A stretch of 64,000 nucleotides of DNA from JBQLZO01 sp052168315 (GTDB lineage Bacteria > Planctomycetota > Phycisphaerae > Phycisphaerales > UBA1924). The first letter of the stretch is position 1; each line of letters begins with the position of its first letter. The stretch lies in assembly GCA_052168315.1 (NCBI GenBank), contig JBQLZO010000062.1, positions 1-64,000 of the forward strand, in the 5' to 3' direction. The position numbers were made by a program, and so were the translations under genes. Below are positions 1-10,724 of the stretch, in pieces. The notes beneath the pieces are model-generated. The model saw only the letters and a program-made list of their open reading frames with translations, made no database searches and was not told the origin of the DNA.

Positions 1-18
1 CCCCCCAACCCCCCAACA
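1..18 (-). other. G-tract motif at window edge
   Basis: The plus strand begins CCCCCCAACCCCCCAAC, so the minus strand reads two G6 tracts separated by TT, just downstream of the OsmC stop codon. It resembles the complete G-quadruplex-type motif at 18552-18582. The window edge cuts it, so the number of tracts is unknown. No gene is visible in bases 1-71. Confidence 0.4.
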
Positions 19-71
19 CTTGCTAAGGATCGCCGAACTCTGGTGGAGAATGTGCGCCGCGCTGCGCTCGA

Positions 72-479
72 TCAGCGGGCTGTGGTCTCGATGGGGACGC
101 CCGCGTGGAGTGTGCGGTGGACGGGGCATCGGGTGGCGATGGACATGATGCGCTGGCGCTGCTCATCGGAGAGGTCGCCTTCGAGTGTGATGCTGAGTTC
201 GATCTTCTCGTAGGGCCCGGGCGCGTTGTCCGGGCGGAGCCCGCGGGCGCTGGCGGCGACCCGGGCCAGGGGCCACTGCTTGCGTCCGGCGTACATGGCG
301 ATGGTCATGGTGGTGCACGATGCCAGCGATGCGAGGAGCAGCTGCATGGGCGTGGCGCCGGCGTTGGCGCCGCCGGCCTCGGGCGGCTCATCGGCCGTGA
401 TGGTGTGGTCGCCGGTGGCGATGGTGGTGCGGAGCGATGGCATGTCGAGGGTGGCCTCGGCGGTGGCGTGGGTGTGCAT
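72..479 (-). CDS. OsmC/Ohr family peroxiredoxin-like protein
   Basis: A 135-residue protein of the OsmC fold, whose members reduce organic hydroperoxides with a pair of cysteines in the cytoplasm. Both expected cysteines are present: one in LASCTTMTIAMYA (about residue 54) on the central helix, and one in ATRCPVHRTL (about residue 118). The region before the first Cys (ANAGATPMQLLLASLASC) matches the conserved OsmC core. Length is normal for the family. It is divergent from the parvulin gene, with 163 bp between the two starts. The subfamily (Ohr, OsmC or YhfA-like) cannot be decided from sequence alone; the short N-terminal part argues against a fusion. Confidence 0.9.
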   Translation of the reverse strand: MHTHATAEATLDMPSLRTTIATGDHTITADEPPEAGGANAGATPMQLLLASLASCTTMTIAMYAGRKQWPLARVAASARGLRPDNAPGPYEKIELSITLEGDLSDEQRQRIMSIATRCPVHRTLHAGVPIETTAR

Positions 480-642
480 GCGGCCTTCCTTTCGTCGGTT
501 CCGGCGTCCATGGGCGGGCGGGGATTCCGCGATGAGCGTACGCGGCGGGGTCTATGATGCTTGAGAGCGTCGGCGCTGAGGCGTGCGGCGTCCATGATCG
601 ATCGTGAGACCCTTGACCACTCGACCCCGGAGCACCCACACC

Positions 643-927
643 ATGCCGCGCGCCGCCGCCCGACACATCCTTGTCGCCACCGAAGCCGAAGCCACGGACC
701 TGAAGACCAAGATCGAGGGGGGCGCGGACTTCGCGCAGCTCGCGCGCGAGCACTCGAAGTGCCCCTCGGGGCGCTCGGGCGGCGACCTCGGGACCTTCTC
801 GAAGGGCGACATGGTGCCGGAGTTCGACCAGGTGGTGTTCTCCGAGTTGCCGATCGGGCAGGTGTCCGAGCCGGTCCGGACCCAGTTCGGGTACCACCTG
901 CTGGAAGTCCAGAAGCGGATGGGGTGA
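643..927 (+). CDS. Parvulin-type peptidyl-prolyl isomerase (PpiC-like)
   Basis: A 94-residue single-domain parvulin, an enzyme that isomerises peptidyl-proline bonds during folding. The parvulin signature is clear: ARHILVAT at the N-terminus, then FAQLAREHSKCPSGRSGGDLG and FSKGDMVPEFDQVVF, ending in VRTQFGYHLLEVQKR. There is no signal peptide or membrane helix, so it should be cytoplasmic like E. coli PpiC and unlike PrsA or SurA. I chose the ATG at 643 because the family's first strand (RHIL) follows at once. An in-frame GTG at 604 would add 13 residues of no recognisable type. It appears to be a single-gene unit. Confidence 0.9.
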   Translation: MPRAAARHILVATEAEATDLKTKIEGGADFAQLAREHSKCPSGRSGGDLGTFSKGDMVPEFDQVVFSELPIGQVSEPVRTQFGYHLLEVQKRMG

Positions 928-1252
928 GTGGGATTGGCCGGGGGATGGATGGGGGCTGGTCGGGGCCGATGGGGCGGGGCGATCGCGTCGATAAGGGTGT
1001 CGGCGGCGTGCTCAAGGTCCGAGAGCGCGGGAGCGCCCGTGGGTGTGTGGGCGTGATGCCCGGCGCTGCTGATGCCCGATTCCGAGCGGATGGGGGCCCG
1101 CGGTGCCACTCCCGAGGCGGGCGTCGGTAGTGCTCACGGTGGGCGCGCGAGGGGCGGGCGCGCCCGGCGGGGCGCGTCGGGGCGCGGGCCCGGACGATGA
1201 AGTTGGATCTGGAACGCATATGACGGTGGCGGCGATGTCGCCCACGAAGCGG
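928..1252. other. Intergenic region, no gene seen
   Basis: This 325-bp GC-rich stretch lies between the parvulin and the hydrolase-like gene. Reading frames through it are extensions of neighbours or have atypical composition. It presumably holds the promoter of the downstream gene, but no convincing -10/-35 pair or terminator was recognised. An alternative hydrolase start at 1220 would shorten it. Confidence 0.4.
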
Positions 1253-2404
1253 ATGGAGTCGATGACGATGATGCAGATGATGCGGGAACGGAGCCGGGTC
1301 TGGATGCTTGGTGTGTGCGGGGGTGCGGCGCTGTGCGCAGCGCTTGGGTCATCCGGCTCGGCGGTGGCGCAGCCGCTGCGCGCGGATGTGGTCGAGGCGC
1401 CATCCACGCCGATCGAGCGGTGGGACATCGTGGGCGATGGGGCGATCACGGTGGTGTGCATCCCGGGGCTCTCGTGCGATGGCACGGTGTTCGATGATTT
1501 CACCCGCCCCCGGGGCGATCGGTTCACCTTCCACGCGCTGACGCTTCCCGGGATGGCGGGAACGACGCCGCCGCCGGGTGTTGAGCAGGTGAACTTTGTC
1601 GGCACGCCGTGGATGGACAACGCGGTGCGGGCGATCGCGCACTACATCCAGTCGAACAACCTCGATCGTCCGCTGGTGATGGGGCACGCGATGGGCGGGA
1701 CGATCGCGTTCCGCCTGGCGACGGAGCATCCGGACCTGATCTCGGGCGTGGTGTCGCTGGACGGCAAGCCGGCGATGCCGATCAACCGCGTGATGACGGA
1801 TGCGGAGCGGCACACCTTCATCATGGGCACCTACGCGGGGCGGCTGCACTCGCAGACGGAGGATGAGTGGTTCCGCTCGACGGACATGATGGCGAACATG
1901 TTCACGCTGAACGAGGTGCGGAACCAGGAGCTCGCTGGGATGTTCCGCTCGACGGCGCACCCGATCGCGCGTCGGTACATGATCGAGTTCGTGATCCGTG
2001 ATGAGACGGAGGAGATGTCTCGTTCGCAGATTCCGACGCTGCTGATCGGATCGATCGATGCGCAGGCCGCGGCGTTCGCGAACCAGGCCGGCGGCGTGGA
2101 GGCGGCGCGGCAGCGTTGGCGTGACACGGCGGCGAATATCCCGGAGGCGACGCTTGTGCTGGCCGAGGACTGCCGGCACTTCCTGTTCGATGAGTGCCCG
2201 GATCTGGTGGAGGAGGCGATGATCGCGTTCATCCGCGAGCACGGGCTCGCGGGCGCGGAGGCGCTGCCGGGCGGCGCGGCGGGCGGGGGTGCTGGGGGCG
2301 GCGGTGAGCGTGGATCGCAGCCGATCGAGCGCGAGGGCGAGAGCGAAGGCGGCGCGGGTAGTGGCGCGGGTGGCGATGGTGGGGGTGGTGGGGCGCGGGA
2401 GTGA
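1253..2404 (+). CDS. Exported alpha/beta-hydrolase-fold protein lacking the nucleophile Ser
   Basis: About 383 residues. A signal peptide (VWMLGVCGGAALCAALG, cleavage near SAVAQ) is followed by an alpha/beta-hydrolase fold. VVCIPGLSCDG is the usual oxyanion strand. The nucleophile elbow reads MGHAMGGTIAFRLA where active family members have G-H-S-M-G-G, so Ala (codon at 1688-1690, residue 146) replaces the catalytic Ser. The C-terminal His is kept in EDCRHFLFDE. The last 50 or so residues form a Gly/Glu-rich low-complexity tail. The missing Ser suggests a non-hydrolytic role or a different mechanism; this is inference. ATG codons at 1220, 1253 and 1262 are all possible; 1253 gives the most normal signal peptide. 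Confidence 0.8.
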   Translation: MESMTMMQMMRERSRVWMLGVCGGAALCAALGSSGSAVAQPLRADVVEAPSTPIERWDIVGDGAITVVCIPGLSCDGTVFDDFTRPRGDRFTFHALTLPGMAGTTPPPGVEQVNFVGTPWMDNAVRAIAHYIQSNNLDRPLVMGHAMGGTIAFRLATEHPDLISGVVSLDGKPAMPINRVMTDAERHTFIMGTYAGRLHSQTEDEWFRSTDMMANMFTLNEVRNQELAGMFRSTAHPIARRYMIEFVIRDETEEMSRSQIPTLLIGSIDAQAAAFANQAGGVEAARQRWRDTAANIPEATLVLAEDCRHFLFDECPDLVEEAMIAFIREHGLAGAEALPGGAAGGGAGGGGERGSQPIEREGESEGGAGSGAGGDGGGGGARE

Positions 2405-2431
2405 GCCCGCGCGGGATGGCGCGGCGGGCGG

Positions 2432-3109
2432 TCAGTCGGCGGTCTTCATCTGATCGATGAACGCGTTGGCCTCGGCGATGGCCGACTCCATCTCCTCGAT
2501 GAGCGTGGCGATGTCGGACTCGAGTTCTGCGGAGGTGGTGCGGAGCGAGGCGATGGCCTGCGCGTTGAGGTTGTGCTTGAGGAAGAGGACCTGGTCGCGG
2601 AGGACCTCGAGGACGGGTTCCATCTTCGACTCGGCCGTGCGCATCGCGCCGATGAGCTGGTTGTACTTCGTGCGGGTCTGGGCGAGCTGGCGCTCGCTGG
2701 ACTCGCGGAGGGTCTGGCTGGAGTAGTCTTCCAGCTCGGACTCCCATTCCTTGAACAGTGCATCGGCGACGCGTTCGACGCTCTCGATGCGGGAGCGGAC
2801 GGTGGAGGCGCGGTCTTCCGATCGGCCGAGCGAGCGTTCGAGCGAGCGGTACTTGGACTCGAGGCTGCCGCCGCCGGTGCCGGTGACGGAGAGGAACTCA
2901 TCGAGGGCGGAGGCGAACTGCTCCTTGGCATCCTCCTGCGAATCGCGGGCCTTCTCGACGCCATCGACGAGCTGCTCGCGCTTGGCGTAGCCGAAGGACT
3001 CGGCGATGGCGATTCGGTGGGAGGCGCAGGCGGGGAGGAGGGCGATGACCGCGCAGAGGAGGGACGCGACGATCGTGGACTGGATTGGCGGGTGGTTTGA
3101 TGCGCGCAT
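2432..3109 (-). CDS. DUF2959 family lipoprotein
   Basis: A 225-residue protein matching the DUF2959 family of unknown function. It has an N-terminal hydrophobic segment ending in a lipobox-like LLPACAS, so it is probably a lipoprotein on the periplasmic side. The mature part begins ESFGYAKREQLVDGVEKA and is almost entirely helical and charged, with coiled-coil character. It contains the conserved stretches LFKEWESELEDY and DQVLFLKHNLNAQAIASL and ends EANAFIDQMK. The ATG at 3109 is chosen because the signal sequence follows directly; in-frame upstream starts only add residues without signal character. It converges on the hydrolase-like gene with 27 bp between stops. Confidence 0.85.
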   Translation of the reverse strand: MRASNHPPIQSTIVASLLCAVIALLPACASHRIAIAESFGYAKREQLVDGVEKARDSQEDAKEQFASALDEFLSVTGTGGGSLESKYRSLERSLGRSEDRASTVRSRIESVERVADALFKEWESELEDYSSQTLRESSERQLAQTRTKYNQLIGAMRTAESKMEPVLEVLRDQVLFLKHNLNAQAIASLRTTSAELESDIATLIEEMESAIAEANAFIDQMKTAD

Positions 3110-3164
3110 GGCACGGAAGCATAGGAGCATCAGCGAGGCGATCGAGGTAGGACCCGAGGGTGAG

Positions 3165-3497
3165 TTACTCCGGCATGTCTTCTGGGTAGGCATAGAACAC
3201 GATGGAGTACCCGTGTTCATGTGCCTCACGGAAATAGTGGCCATGCTCCGGGTCTTCCATTGCCTCAGCGAGGCTCTCTGCCTCGTACTCCCAGTAGCCG
3301 GACCCTTCGTCATCTTCCCCCTCGTCATCCTCATCGAGGAGGTCCCATCCTGCGTCGTCAAGAAGTGCATCGGCGAGAAGACGGGCGCCGTACGGGTTCT
3401 TAAAATCAATGAGGACTATCGCATACGCGGTGCGAAAGCGGTCATCCTCGACAGGGGTGTCAAAGCGAGCCTGCACATGGTAAACGAACTTGAGCAC
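3165..3497 (-). CDS. Hypothetical acidic protein
   Basis: A 110-residue protein I do not recognise. It begins MLKFVYHVQARFDTP, has a moderately hydrophobic N-terminal half (YAIVLIDFKNPYGARLLADAL), and a very acidic middle (LLDEDDEGEDDEGSGYWEYE). It has no signal peptide, membrane helix or cysteine pair. Codon use is less extremely GC-rich than its neighbours, and the composition is that of a real soluble protein. It lies between the DUF2959 lipoprotein and metH on the same strand but with gaps of more than 50 bp, so co-transcription is uncertain. Confidence 0.65.
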   Translation of the reverse strand: MLKFVYHVQARFDTPVEDDRFRTAYAIVLIDFKNPYGARLLADALLDDAGWDLLDEDDEGEDDEGSGYWEYEAESLAEAMEDPEHGHYFREAHEHGYSIVFYAYPEDMPE

Positions 3498-3591
3498 TCC
3501 GAACCCTTTCGTCCTTGGGCTGAGAGCATCGCGTACGATGGGTCGCCCGTCTACCCCCGGCGGGTCGGAAGGAACAACTTGGCTGGTTTAT

Positions 3592-5367
3592 TCACACATT
3601 GAAGTACTTCGCCTCGGGGTGGTGGACCACGAAGGCGGAGGTGGATTGTTCGGGGTCGATCTGCCAGTTCTCCGTCAGCACGCAGCCGATGCGGGTGGGG
3701 TCGATGAGGCGCCAGATGATGTCCTGGTCGGACATGTCTGGGCAGGCGGGGTAGCCGGGGGAGTAGCGGCTGCCGCGGTATTTCTGTGAGAACAGGTCCT
3801 TGATCTTCGGCGAGTCTTCGTTGCCGATGCCCAGTTCCATGCGGACGCGCTTGTGCCACATCTCGGCCAGGGCCTCGGCGGTTTCGACGCCCATGCCGTG
3901 GACATAGAGGTACTCGGTGTAGTCGTTCTTCTTGAACAGCGATTGAGCGAGCTCGCTGACGCGCTGGCCCATGGTCACGCAGGTGAAGCCGATGACATCT
4001 TTCTCGCCGGAGGGGTTGAGCTCGGGGTCGGTCGAGCGGAAGAAGTCGCTGATGCACAGCCGCTTCTTGTCCCTCTGCCGAGGAAAGCGGAAGCGTTCGA
4101 TCTCCTTGTCGTGGTCGTCGGGGTCGAAGATGAGGAGGTCGTCGTGCTCGGCGATGCAGGGGAAGTAGCCGTAGACGACCTTGGGATCGAGGATCTTCTC
4201 ATCGCGCATCTGGGCCTTGAGGCGGTTGAAGACCGGGTGGACCTTGTCCTCGAGGAACGCGTCGTATTCTGCGGCGGACATGCCGCCCTTTTTGAACTGC
4301 CACTGCCCGCGGAAGAGGGCGATGGGGTTGATGAAGGGATAGATCTGGTCGAGCGCGAGATCGGTGACGACGCGGGTGCCCCAAAAGGGTGGCGTGGGGA
4401 CGGGAACATCGGTGGCCACTTTGGAGCGGACGCGGGCGACTTTTGGTTCGGCGACCGCGACACCGCCATCGCCATCGGTGCCGCTGGCGGCGGGCTGCTT
4501 GGAGGCGGCGAACTCGTCCTGCTCGGTGGCTTTCTTGGCGCGGGACTTGGCGACGGTTTCCTCGGCCGCGCTGCGCTTGGCGAGCCGCTGCTCGATCTCG
4601 GATTTGAGCTGGTCGGCCTTGCCGGCGCGGATCATGTCCATGGTGCGGAGGCCGTCGAAGGCATCCTTGCCGTAGAAGAGGTCGCCGTTGTAGACGCCTC
4701 GGAGGTAGCCCTCGCAGTAGTGGCGCGTGAGGGCGGCGCCGCCGAGGATGACGGGGACATCGAGGCCCTGGCCGGTCATCTCCTTGAGGTTTTCCTCCAT
4801 GATGTTGACGGACTTGACGAGCAGGCCGGACATGCCGATGGCGTGGGCCTTGGTTTCCTTCCACTTCTCGAGGATGGCGCTGATGGGCTGCTTGATGCCG
4901 ATGTTGTGGACGGTGTAGCCGTTGTTGGAGAGGATGATGTCGACGAGGTTCTTGCCGATGTCGTGGACATCGCCCTTGACGGTGGCGAGGACGATGATGC
5001 CCTTGGTCTCGCCCTCGACGCGCTCGAGGTGCGGCTCGAGGTGGGCGACGGCCATCTTCATGACCTCGGCGGACTGGAGGACGAAGGGGAGCTGCATCTG
5101 CCCGCTGCCGAAGAGTTCGCCGACGGTTTTCATGCCATCGAGCAGGTGGTCGTTGATGATGTCGAGAGGGGCGTACTTCTCCATGGCCTCGGCGAGGCAG
5201 TCGTGCAGGCCCTCTTTTTCGCCATCGATGATGTGGGCGCGGAGGCGCTCTTCGAGGGTGAGGTTTTTCTTCTCCTCCTTCATCGCGGCGACGGATGAGA
5301 CATCCTTGAACAGGTCGATGAAGGCCTGGAGGGGGTCGTAGGACCTGTCGGGCTGGGTGTCGGTCAT
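3592..5367 (-). CDS. metH: Methionine synthase, cobalamin-binding and reactivation half
   Basis: A 591-residue protein equal to the C-terminal half of cobalamin-dependent methionine synthase. Residues 35-120 form the helical B12 cap. The cobalamin-binding Rossmann domain follows, with the DVHDIG motif at 133-138 (His135 being the lower axial cobalt ligand), then GMSGLLVKS and the VILGGAAL strand. A flexible Ala/Lys-rich linker (about 265-325) leads to the AdoMet-binding activation domain, with FWGTRVV, the GYPACPDMSD motif and a C-terminal HHPEAKYFNV. The homocysteine and folate domains are on a separate upstream gene, so the two products must associate to work. The start at 5367 is the only one before the cap. 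A strong inverted repeat sits just upstream of it. Confidence 0.93.
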   Translation of the reverse strand: MTDTQPDRSYDPLQAFIDLFKDVSSVAAMKEEKKNLTLEERLRAHIIDGEKEGLHDCLAEAMEKYAPLDIINDHLLDGMKTVGELFGSGQMQLPFVLQSAEVMKMAVAHLEPHLERVEGETKGIIVLATVKGDVHDIGKNLVDIILSNNGYTVHNIGIKQPISAILEKWKETKAHAIGMSGLLVKSVNIMEENLKEMTGQGLDVPVILGGAALTRHYCEGYLRGVYNGDLFYGKDAFDGLRTMDMIRAGKADQLKSEIEQRLAKRSAAEETVAKSRAKKATEQDEFAASKQPAASGTDGDGGVAVAEPKVARVRSKVATDVPVPTPPFWGTRVVTDLALDQIYPFINPIALFRGQWQFKKGGMSAAEYDAFLEDKVHPVFNRLKAQMRDEKILDPKVVYGYFPCIAEHDDLLIFDPDDHDKEIERFRFPRQRDKKRLCISDFFRSTDPELNPSGEKDVIGFTCVTMGQRVSELAQSLFKKNDYTEYLYVHGMGVETAEALAEMWHKRVRMELGIGNEDSPKIKDLFSQKYRGSRYSPGYPACPDMSDQDIIWRLIDPTRIGCVLTENWQIDPEQSTSAFVVHHPEAKYFNV

Positions 5368-5382
5368 GGCTTAGTTCTTTCC

Positions 5383-5454
5383 GGTGGGATGGGCTTCCAG
5401 CCCGTCCCTTTCGAAAGCAGACAGTGAAGGGACGGGCTGGAAGCCCATCCCACC
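5383..5454. repeat. 28-bp inverted repeat between the two metH genes
   Basis: Bases 5383-5410 and 5427-5454 are perfect reverse complements over 28 bp, with a 16-base spacer. Each arm begins GGTGGGATGGGC and itself contains a small hairpin (GGGCT-TCC-AGCCC). In the metH transcript this would form a very stable stem between the stop of the first gene and the start of the second. No U-run follows, so it is not a classic terminator. A single related copy lies at 24131-24154. Confidence 0.85.
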
Positions 5455-5458
5455 TGGT

Positions 5459-7357
<1,899 letters not shown>

Positions 7358-7773
7358 GGGGCGCGCATCCCTTCCGCCCCGGTGGGCCGGGGCCCGTGTC
7401 GCGAGTTCTCGGACCGCCTTGTCGGGGCGTGTCCGGCGGAGGACGGGTCGGGCACCCAAGGGCCCGATCCTCGTCGGCCGATTCATCCGTTCATCCGCAA
7501 GAATGGATGAATAGGAAGAGTCTAGACACCTCATCGGATGCCGACAGGGCCGGCGGCGAGAAGTGCATTCGGGCGAAACCGGGCAGGGCCCGTTCCGAAA
7601 CCCAATTCCCATCCGTCCATCTCGGTGCACCCCGTCGGCGATACCATGCCGGCCCCCGTCTCCGCCCCACCCCCCATCGCTCCATCAGGAGGCGCTGTGG
7701 GTGCTGGGCGAGCCGACGCCCGGGCGGGGATGGCCCGGATCTCGTTCGAGCACCTTGTAGGGAACCCCCACTT

Positions 7774-8811
7774 ATGACTGGAATATCGACGCCTTCTCCG
7801 CTCGCTTCGCCCGGTTCTTCGGTGCCGCCCGGTGATGCGGCGATCCACATCGAGGGCGTGACCAAGCGGTTCCGCGACAAGGTGGCGGTGGACAATCTGG
7901 ATCTCGTCGTGCCGCGGGGGTCGTTGTGCGGGTTCCTTGGGCCGAACGGGGCGGGCAAGACGACGACGATCCGGATGGTGATGGCGATTTTCTATCCGAA
8001 CGCCGGGCGGATCTCGGTGCTGGGCAAGGCGACCGCGCTGGAGTCGAAGGACCGCATCGGGTACCTGCCCGAGGAGCGGGGCGTGTACCGGAAGATGAAG
8101 GTCGGGCAGTTCCTGGAGTACATGGCGGCGCTGAAGTCGGTGCCGCGGCAGGGGCTGTCGGATCGGATCGATGGCTGGCTGGAGCGGATGGAGCTTCCGG
8201 ATGTGCGGAAGAAGAAGTGCGAGGAGCTGTCGAAGGGGATGCAGCAGAAGGTGCAGATCATCGCGACGCTGATCCACGAGCCGGAGCTAATCATTCTGGA
8301 TGAGCCGTTCTCCGGGCTGGATCCGGTGAACACGAAGCTGCTGCGCGACCTGGTGCTGGAGCTGAGGAACGAGGGGCGGACGGTGATCTTCTCGACGCAT
8401 GTGCTGATCCAGGCGGAGCAGATGTGCGACCGGATCTTCATGATCAACAAGGGGCGGAAGATCCTGGATGGGTCGGTGGATGAGATCCGCGACCAGTTTG
8501 ATCCGAAGACGGTGGCCGTGGAGTTCCTGGATCGCACGCGTCCGGGTGAGGAGCTGGGGCGGCTGGCGGGGGTGCGGAGCGTGTCGCAGCGCGGGGGCGC
8601 GTGGGATCTTCACTTGCATGAGGATGCGGATCCGGCGGGGGTGATGCGGGCGGCGTCGGCGACGCTGCCGGTGCGTCGTGTGGAGCTGCGCCGGGCATCG
8701 CTTGAGGACATCTTCGTGTCGCTGGTGGATCCGGGGGATTCGGAGGATTCGATCCGGGCGCAGCTGTCGGATGATTCGAGCGCGCTGAACGCTGCGGGAG
8801 GTGCCGCGTGA
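7774..8811 (+). CDS. ABC transporter ATP-binding protein, NatA-like
   Basis: A 345-residue ATPase of the ABC-2 exporter class. Visible motifs are Walker A GPNGAGKT, the Q-loop region, signature LSKGMQQKVQ, Walker B LIILDEPFSGLDP and the H-loop FSTHV. A C-terminal DUF4162-type domain follows (from about residue 250), as in NatA-like subunits. The start at 7774 is chosen because the ABC domain (IHIEGVTKRF) begins about 24 residues later. The stop overlaps the GTG start of the permease gene by four bases (GTGA), so the two are translationally coupled. Substrate unknown; sodium, drug or lipid export are all possible. Confidence 0.92.
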   Translation: MTGISTPSPLASPGSSVPPGDAAIHIEGVTKRFRDKVAVDNLDLVVPRGSLCGFLGPNGAGKTTTIRMVMAIFYPNAGRISVLGKATALESKDRIGYLPEERGVYRKMKVGQFLEYMAALKSVPRQGLSDRIDGWLERMELPDVRKKKCEELSKGMQQKVQIIATLIHEPELIILDEPFSGLDPVNTKLLRDLVLELRNEGRTVIFSTHVLIQAEQMCDRIFMINKGRKILDGSVDEIRDQFDPKTVAVEFLDRTRPGEELGRLAGVRSVSQRGGAWDLHLHEDADPAGVMRAASATLPVRRVELRRASLEDIFVSLVDPGDSEDSIRAQLSDDSSALNAAGGAA

Positions 8812-10394
8812 ATCGACGCATCTTCGTGACCATGCTGCGTGAGTATCGCACCACGGCGTTCACGCCGGCGTTCTTCTTTGCGGTGGTGCTGTTCCCGGCG
8901 ATCATCATCGGCGGGATCTTCCTGATCGGGTCGCTGGGGCTCCTCTCGAGCACGAAGTCGGCGCTGGAGGGTTCGATCGGCGTGGCGGACCAGACGGGCG
9001 ATGGGATCATCGTCAGCGCGCTGGAGCGGCAATTCGATCCCGAGGTGCAGCGTGCGCAGCGTGAGCGGACGGCGGCCCAGGTGAAGGAGACGATCGAATC
9101 GAGCGTTCCGGGCGGGATGGTGCCGGCGGGGCAGGCGGAGATGGCCGTGGCGATGCTGGCCGGGCGGGAGGCGCGGATCGACCTGACAGCGCTGGAGCCA
9201 TCATCGTCGCTGGAGCAGGCCAAGGCGCGGCTGTTCAGCGAGGGTGATGATGCGCTGCTGGCGCTGGTGCTGGTGGGCGCGCGGTCGCTGGAGGTGCGGG
9301 GGCCAGCGCCTGATGGCGCGGCGACGAGCGGAGATGGGGCGGCTGAGGGTGGGGATGCTGGTGAGGCTGAAGGTGAGAATGCGGGCGGCGGGTCGTCCGA
9401 TGAGGGCGCGGGCGTGGCGTTGGAGGCGGCGGGGGATGGTGCGGGCGGGAGCGCGGTGGACAAGGACAGCGTGACGATCGCGGAGGCGGCCGATCGGCTG
9501 GCGCCGGGGACCTACGAGGTGTACACGAGCCGTGGATTCGATCCGCAGGCGCGCCGGGACATCGAGCGGACGATCGACGATGCGATCGTGGATGAGCGGA
9601 TGCGTCGGGCGGGGCTGGATCCGGAACTGGTCTCGCGGCTGCGGCAGCGTCCGGCATCGACGACGACGACGGTGACGGCGGATGCCGAGACCAAGTCGAT
9701 CGACGAGATGCAGATGTTCATCCCGATGGCGTTCATGCTGCTGCTGTGGATCTCGGTGATGACGGGCGGGCAGTACCTGCTGATGTCGACGATCGAGGAG
9801 AAGTCCTCTCGTGTGATGGAGGTGCTGCTCTCGGCGATCTCGCCGACGGAGCTGCTGACGGGGAAGATCATCGGCCAGGGGCTGGTGGCGCTGACGGTGC
9901 TGGCGGTGTATGTGGGGATCGGGATGGTGGGGCTGAACCAGCTCGGGCCGCAGCTTTTCGCGCTGCTTCCGCTGGACATCCTGCCGTGGCTGGTGGTGTA
10001 CTTCGTGATCGCGTTCGGCCTGTTCGCGTGCCTGATGGCGGCGGTGGGCTCGGCGGTGTCGGACATCCGGGAGGCGCAGTCGCTGCTCGGGCCGATCATG
10101 ATCCTGCTGATGTTCCCGTGGTTCCTGTGGTTCTTCATCGTGGACAACCCGAATTCGATCTTCGCGACGGTGCTGTCGTACATCCCGATCACGACGCCGT
10201 TCGTGATGATCCTGCGGATCGCGCAGACGACGGACCCGGTGCCGCTGTGGCAGGTGATCACGACGAGCCTTGTGGGCGCGGCGGGCGTGGTGGCCGTCGG
10301 CTGGGCGGCGGTGAAAATCTTCCGCATCGGCGTGCTGATGTACGGGAAGCCGCCCTCTTTCCGCGAGCTGTTCAAGTGGCTGCGGCATGGGTGA
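8808..10394 (+). CDS. ABC-2 type transporter permease, NatB-like
   Basis: A 528-residue membrane protein and partner of the preceding ATPase. One membrane helix near the N-terminus (AFFFAVVLFPAIIIGGIFLI, residues 21-40) is followed by a large extracytoplasmic domain to about residue 300. A block of five or six helices follows, including FMLLLWISVMTGGQYLL and EEKSSRVMEVLLSAISP, the latter typical of NatB/ABC-2 permeases. The external domain carries a 50-residue Ala/Gly/Glu/Asp-rich stretch (about 167-219) with no hydrophobic core, apparently an expansion. Translation starts at GTG within the ATPase stop codon. Confidence 0.9.
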   Translation: MNRRIFVTMLREYRTTAFTPAFFFAVVLFPAIIIGGIFLIGSLGLLSSTKSALEGSIGVADQTGDGIIVSALERQFDPEVQRAQRERTAAQVKETIESSVPGGMVPAGQAEMAVAMLAGREARIDLTALEPSSSLEQAKARLFSEGDDALLALVLVGARSLEVRGPAPDGAATSGDGAAEGGDAGEAEGENAGGGSSDEGAGVALEAAGDGAGGSAVDKDSVTIAEAADRLAPGTYEVYTSRGFDPQARRDIERTIDDAIVDERMRRAGLDPELVSRLRQRPASTTTTVTADAETKSIDEMQMFIPMAFMLLLWISVMTGGQYLLMSTIEEKSSRVMEVLLSAISPTELLTGKIIGQGLVALTVLAVYVGIGMVGLNQLGPQLFALLPLDILPWLVVYFVIAFGLFACLMAAVGSAVSDIREAQSLLGPIMILLMFPWFLWFFIVDNPNSIFATVLSYIPITTPFVMILRIAQTTDPVPLWQVITTSLVGAAGVVAVGWAAVKIFRIGVLMYGKPPSFRELFKWLRHG

Positions 10395-10724
10395 GTGGCG
10401 CTCAGGGCGACGGCGTCGATCCCGGCGAGTACAGGTCCTGCAGCGCGGCGTCGATCGTTTCGAATCTGAATCGGAACCGTTAGTTGCGCCGGCGTCGGGC
10501 TGACGCTCCGGGAAGGCGCTCACTTCACACGATCGACACGAACGGTGGTCGCAGGCGCAGCGTACCCTGATCGCCCCGCGCCCGATGGCGTTGCCCGTCC
10601 ACGGCGTGTCCCCATGATCGGTGGGTGGGTGTGGATCGGCACGGGCGGGGTTCTGCCCGCACGCCGGCTTCCAACCCGCGCCGCCGCACTGAACAGCTTC
10701 CCGTGCCACGCCGATGACCCCGCC
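10395..10724. other. Intergenic region, no gene seen
   Basis: This 330-bp stretch separates the permease gene from uppP. Reading frames running through it have no recognisable protein features. It should contain the uppP promoter. No strong hairpin with a T-run was found after the permease stop. Confidence 0.4.

Noticed and set aside
3853..5298. A 481-codon plus-strand open frame over metH
   Set aside because: Antisense to the B12-binding half of MetH; the composition is that of mirrored GC3 codons.
7358..7560. A riboswitch (SAM, SAH or cobalamin) ahead of the first metH gene
   Set aside because: The minus-strand leader was read for B12-box, S-box and SAH cores. Only a six-pair TCGGGC/GCCCGA stem was found, which is not enough.
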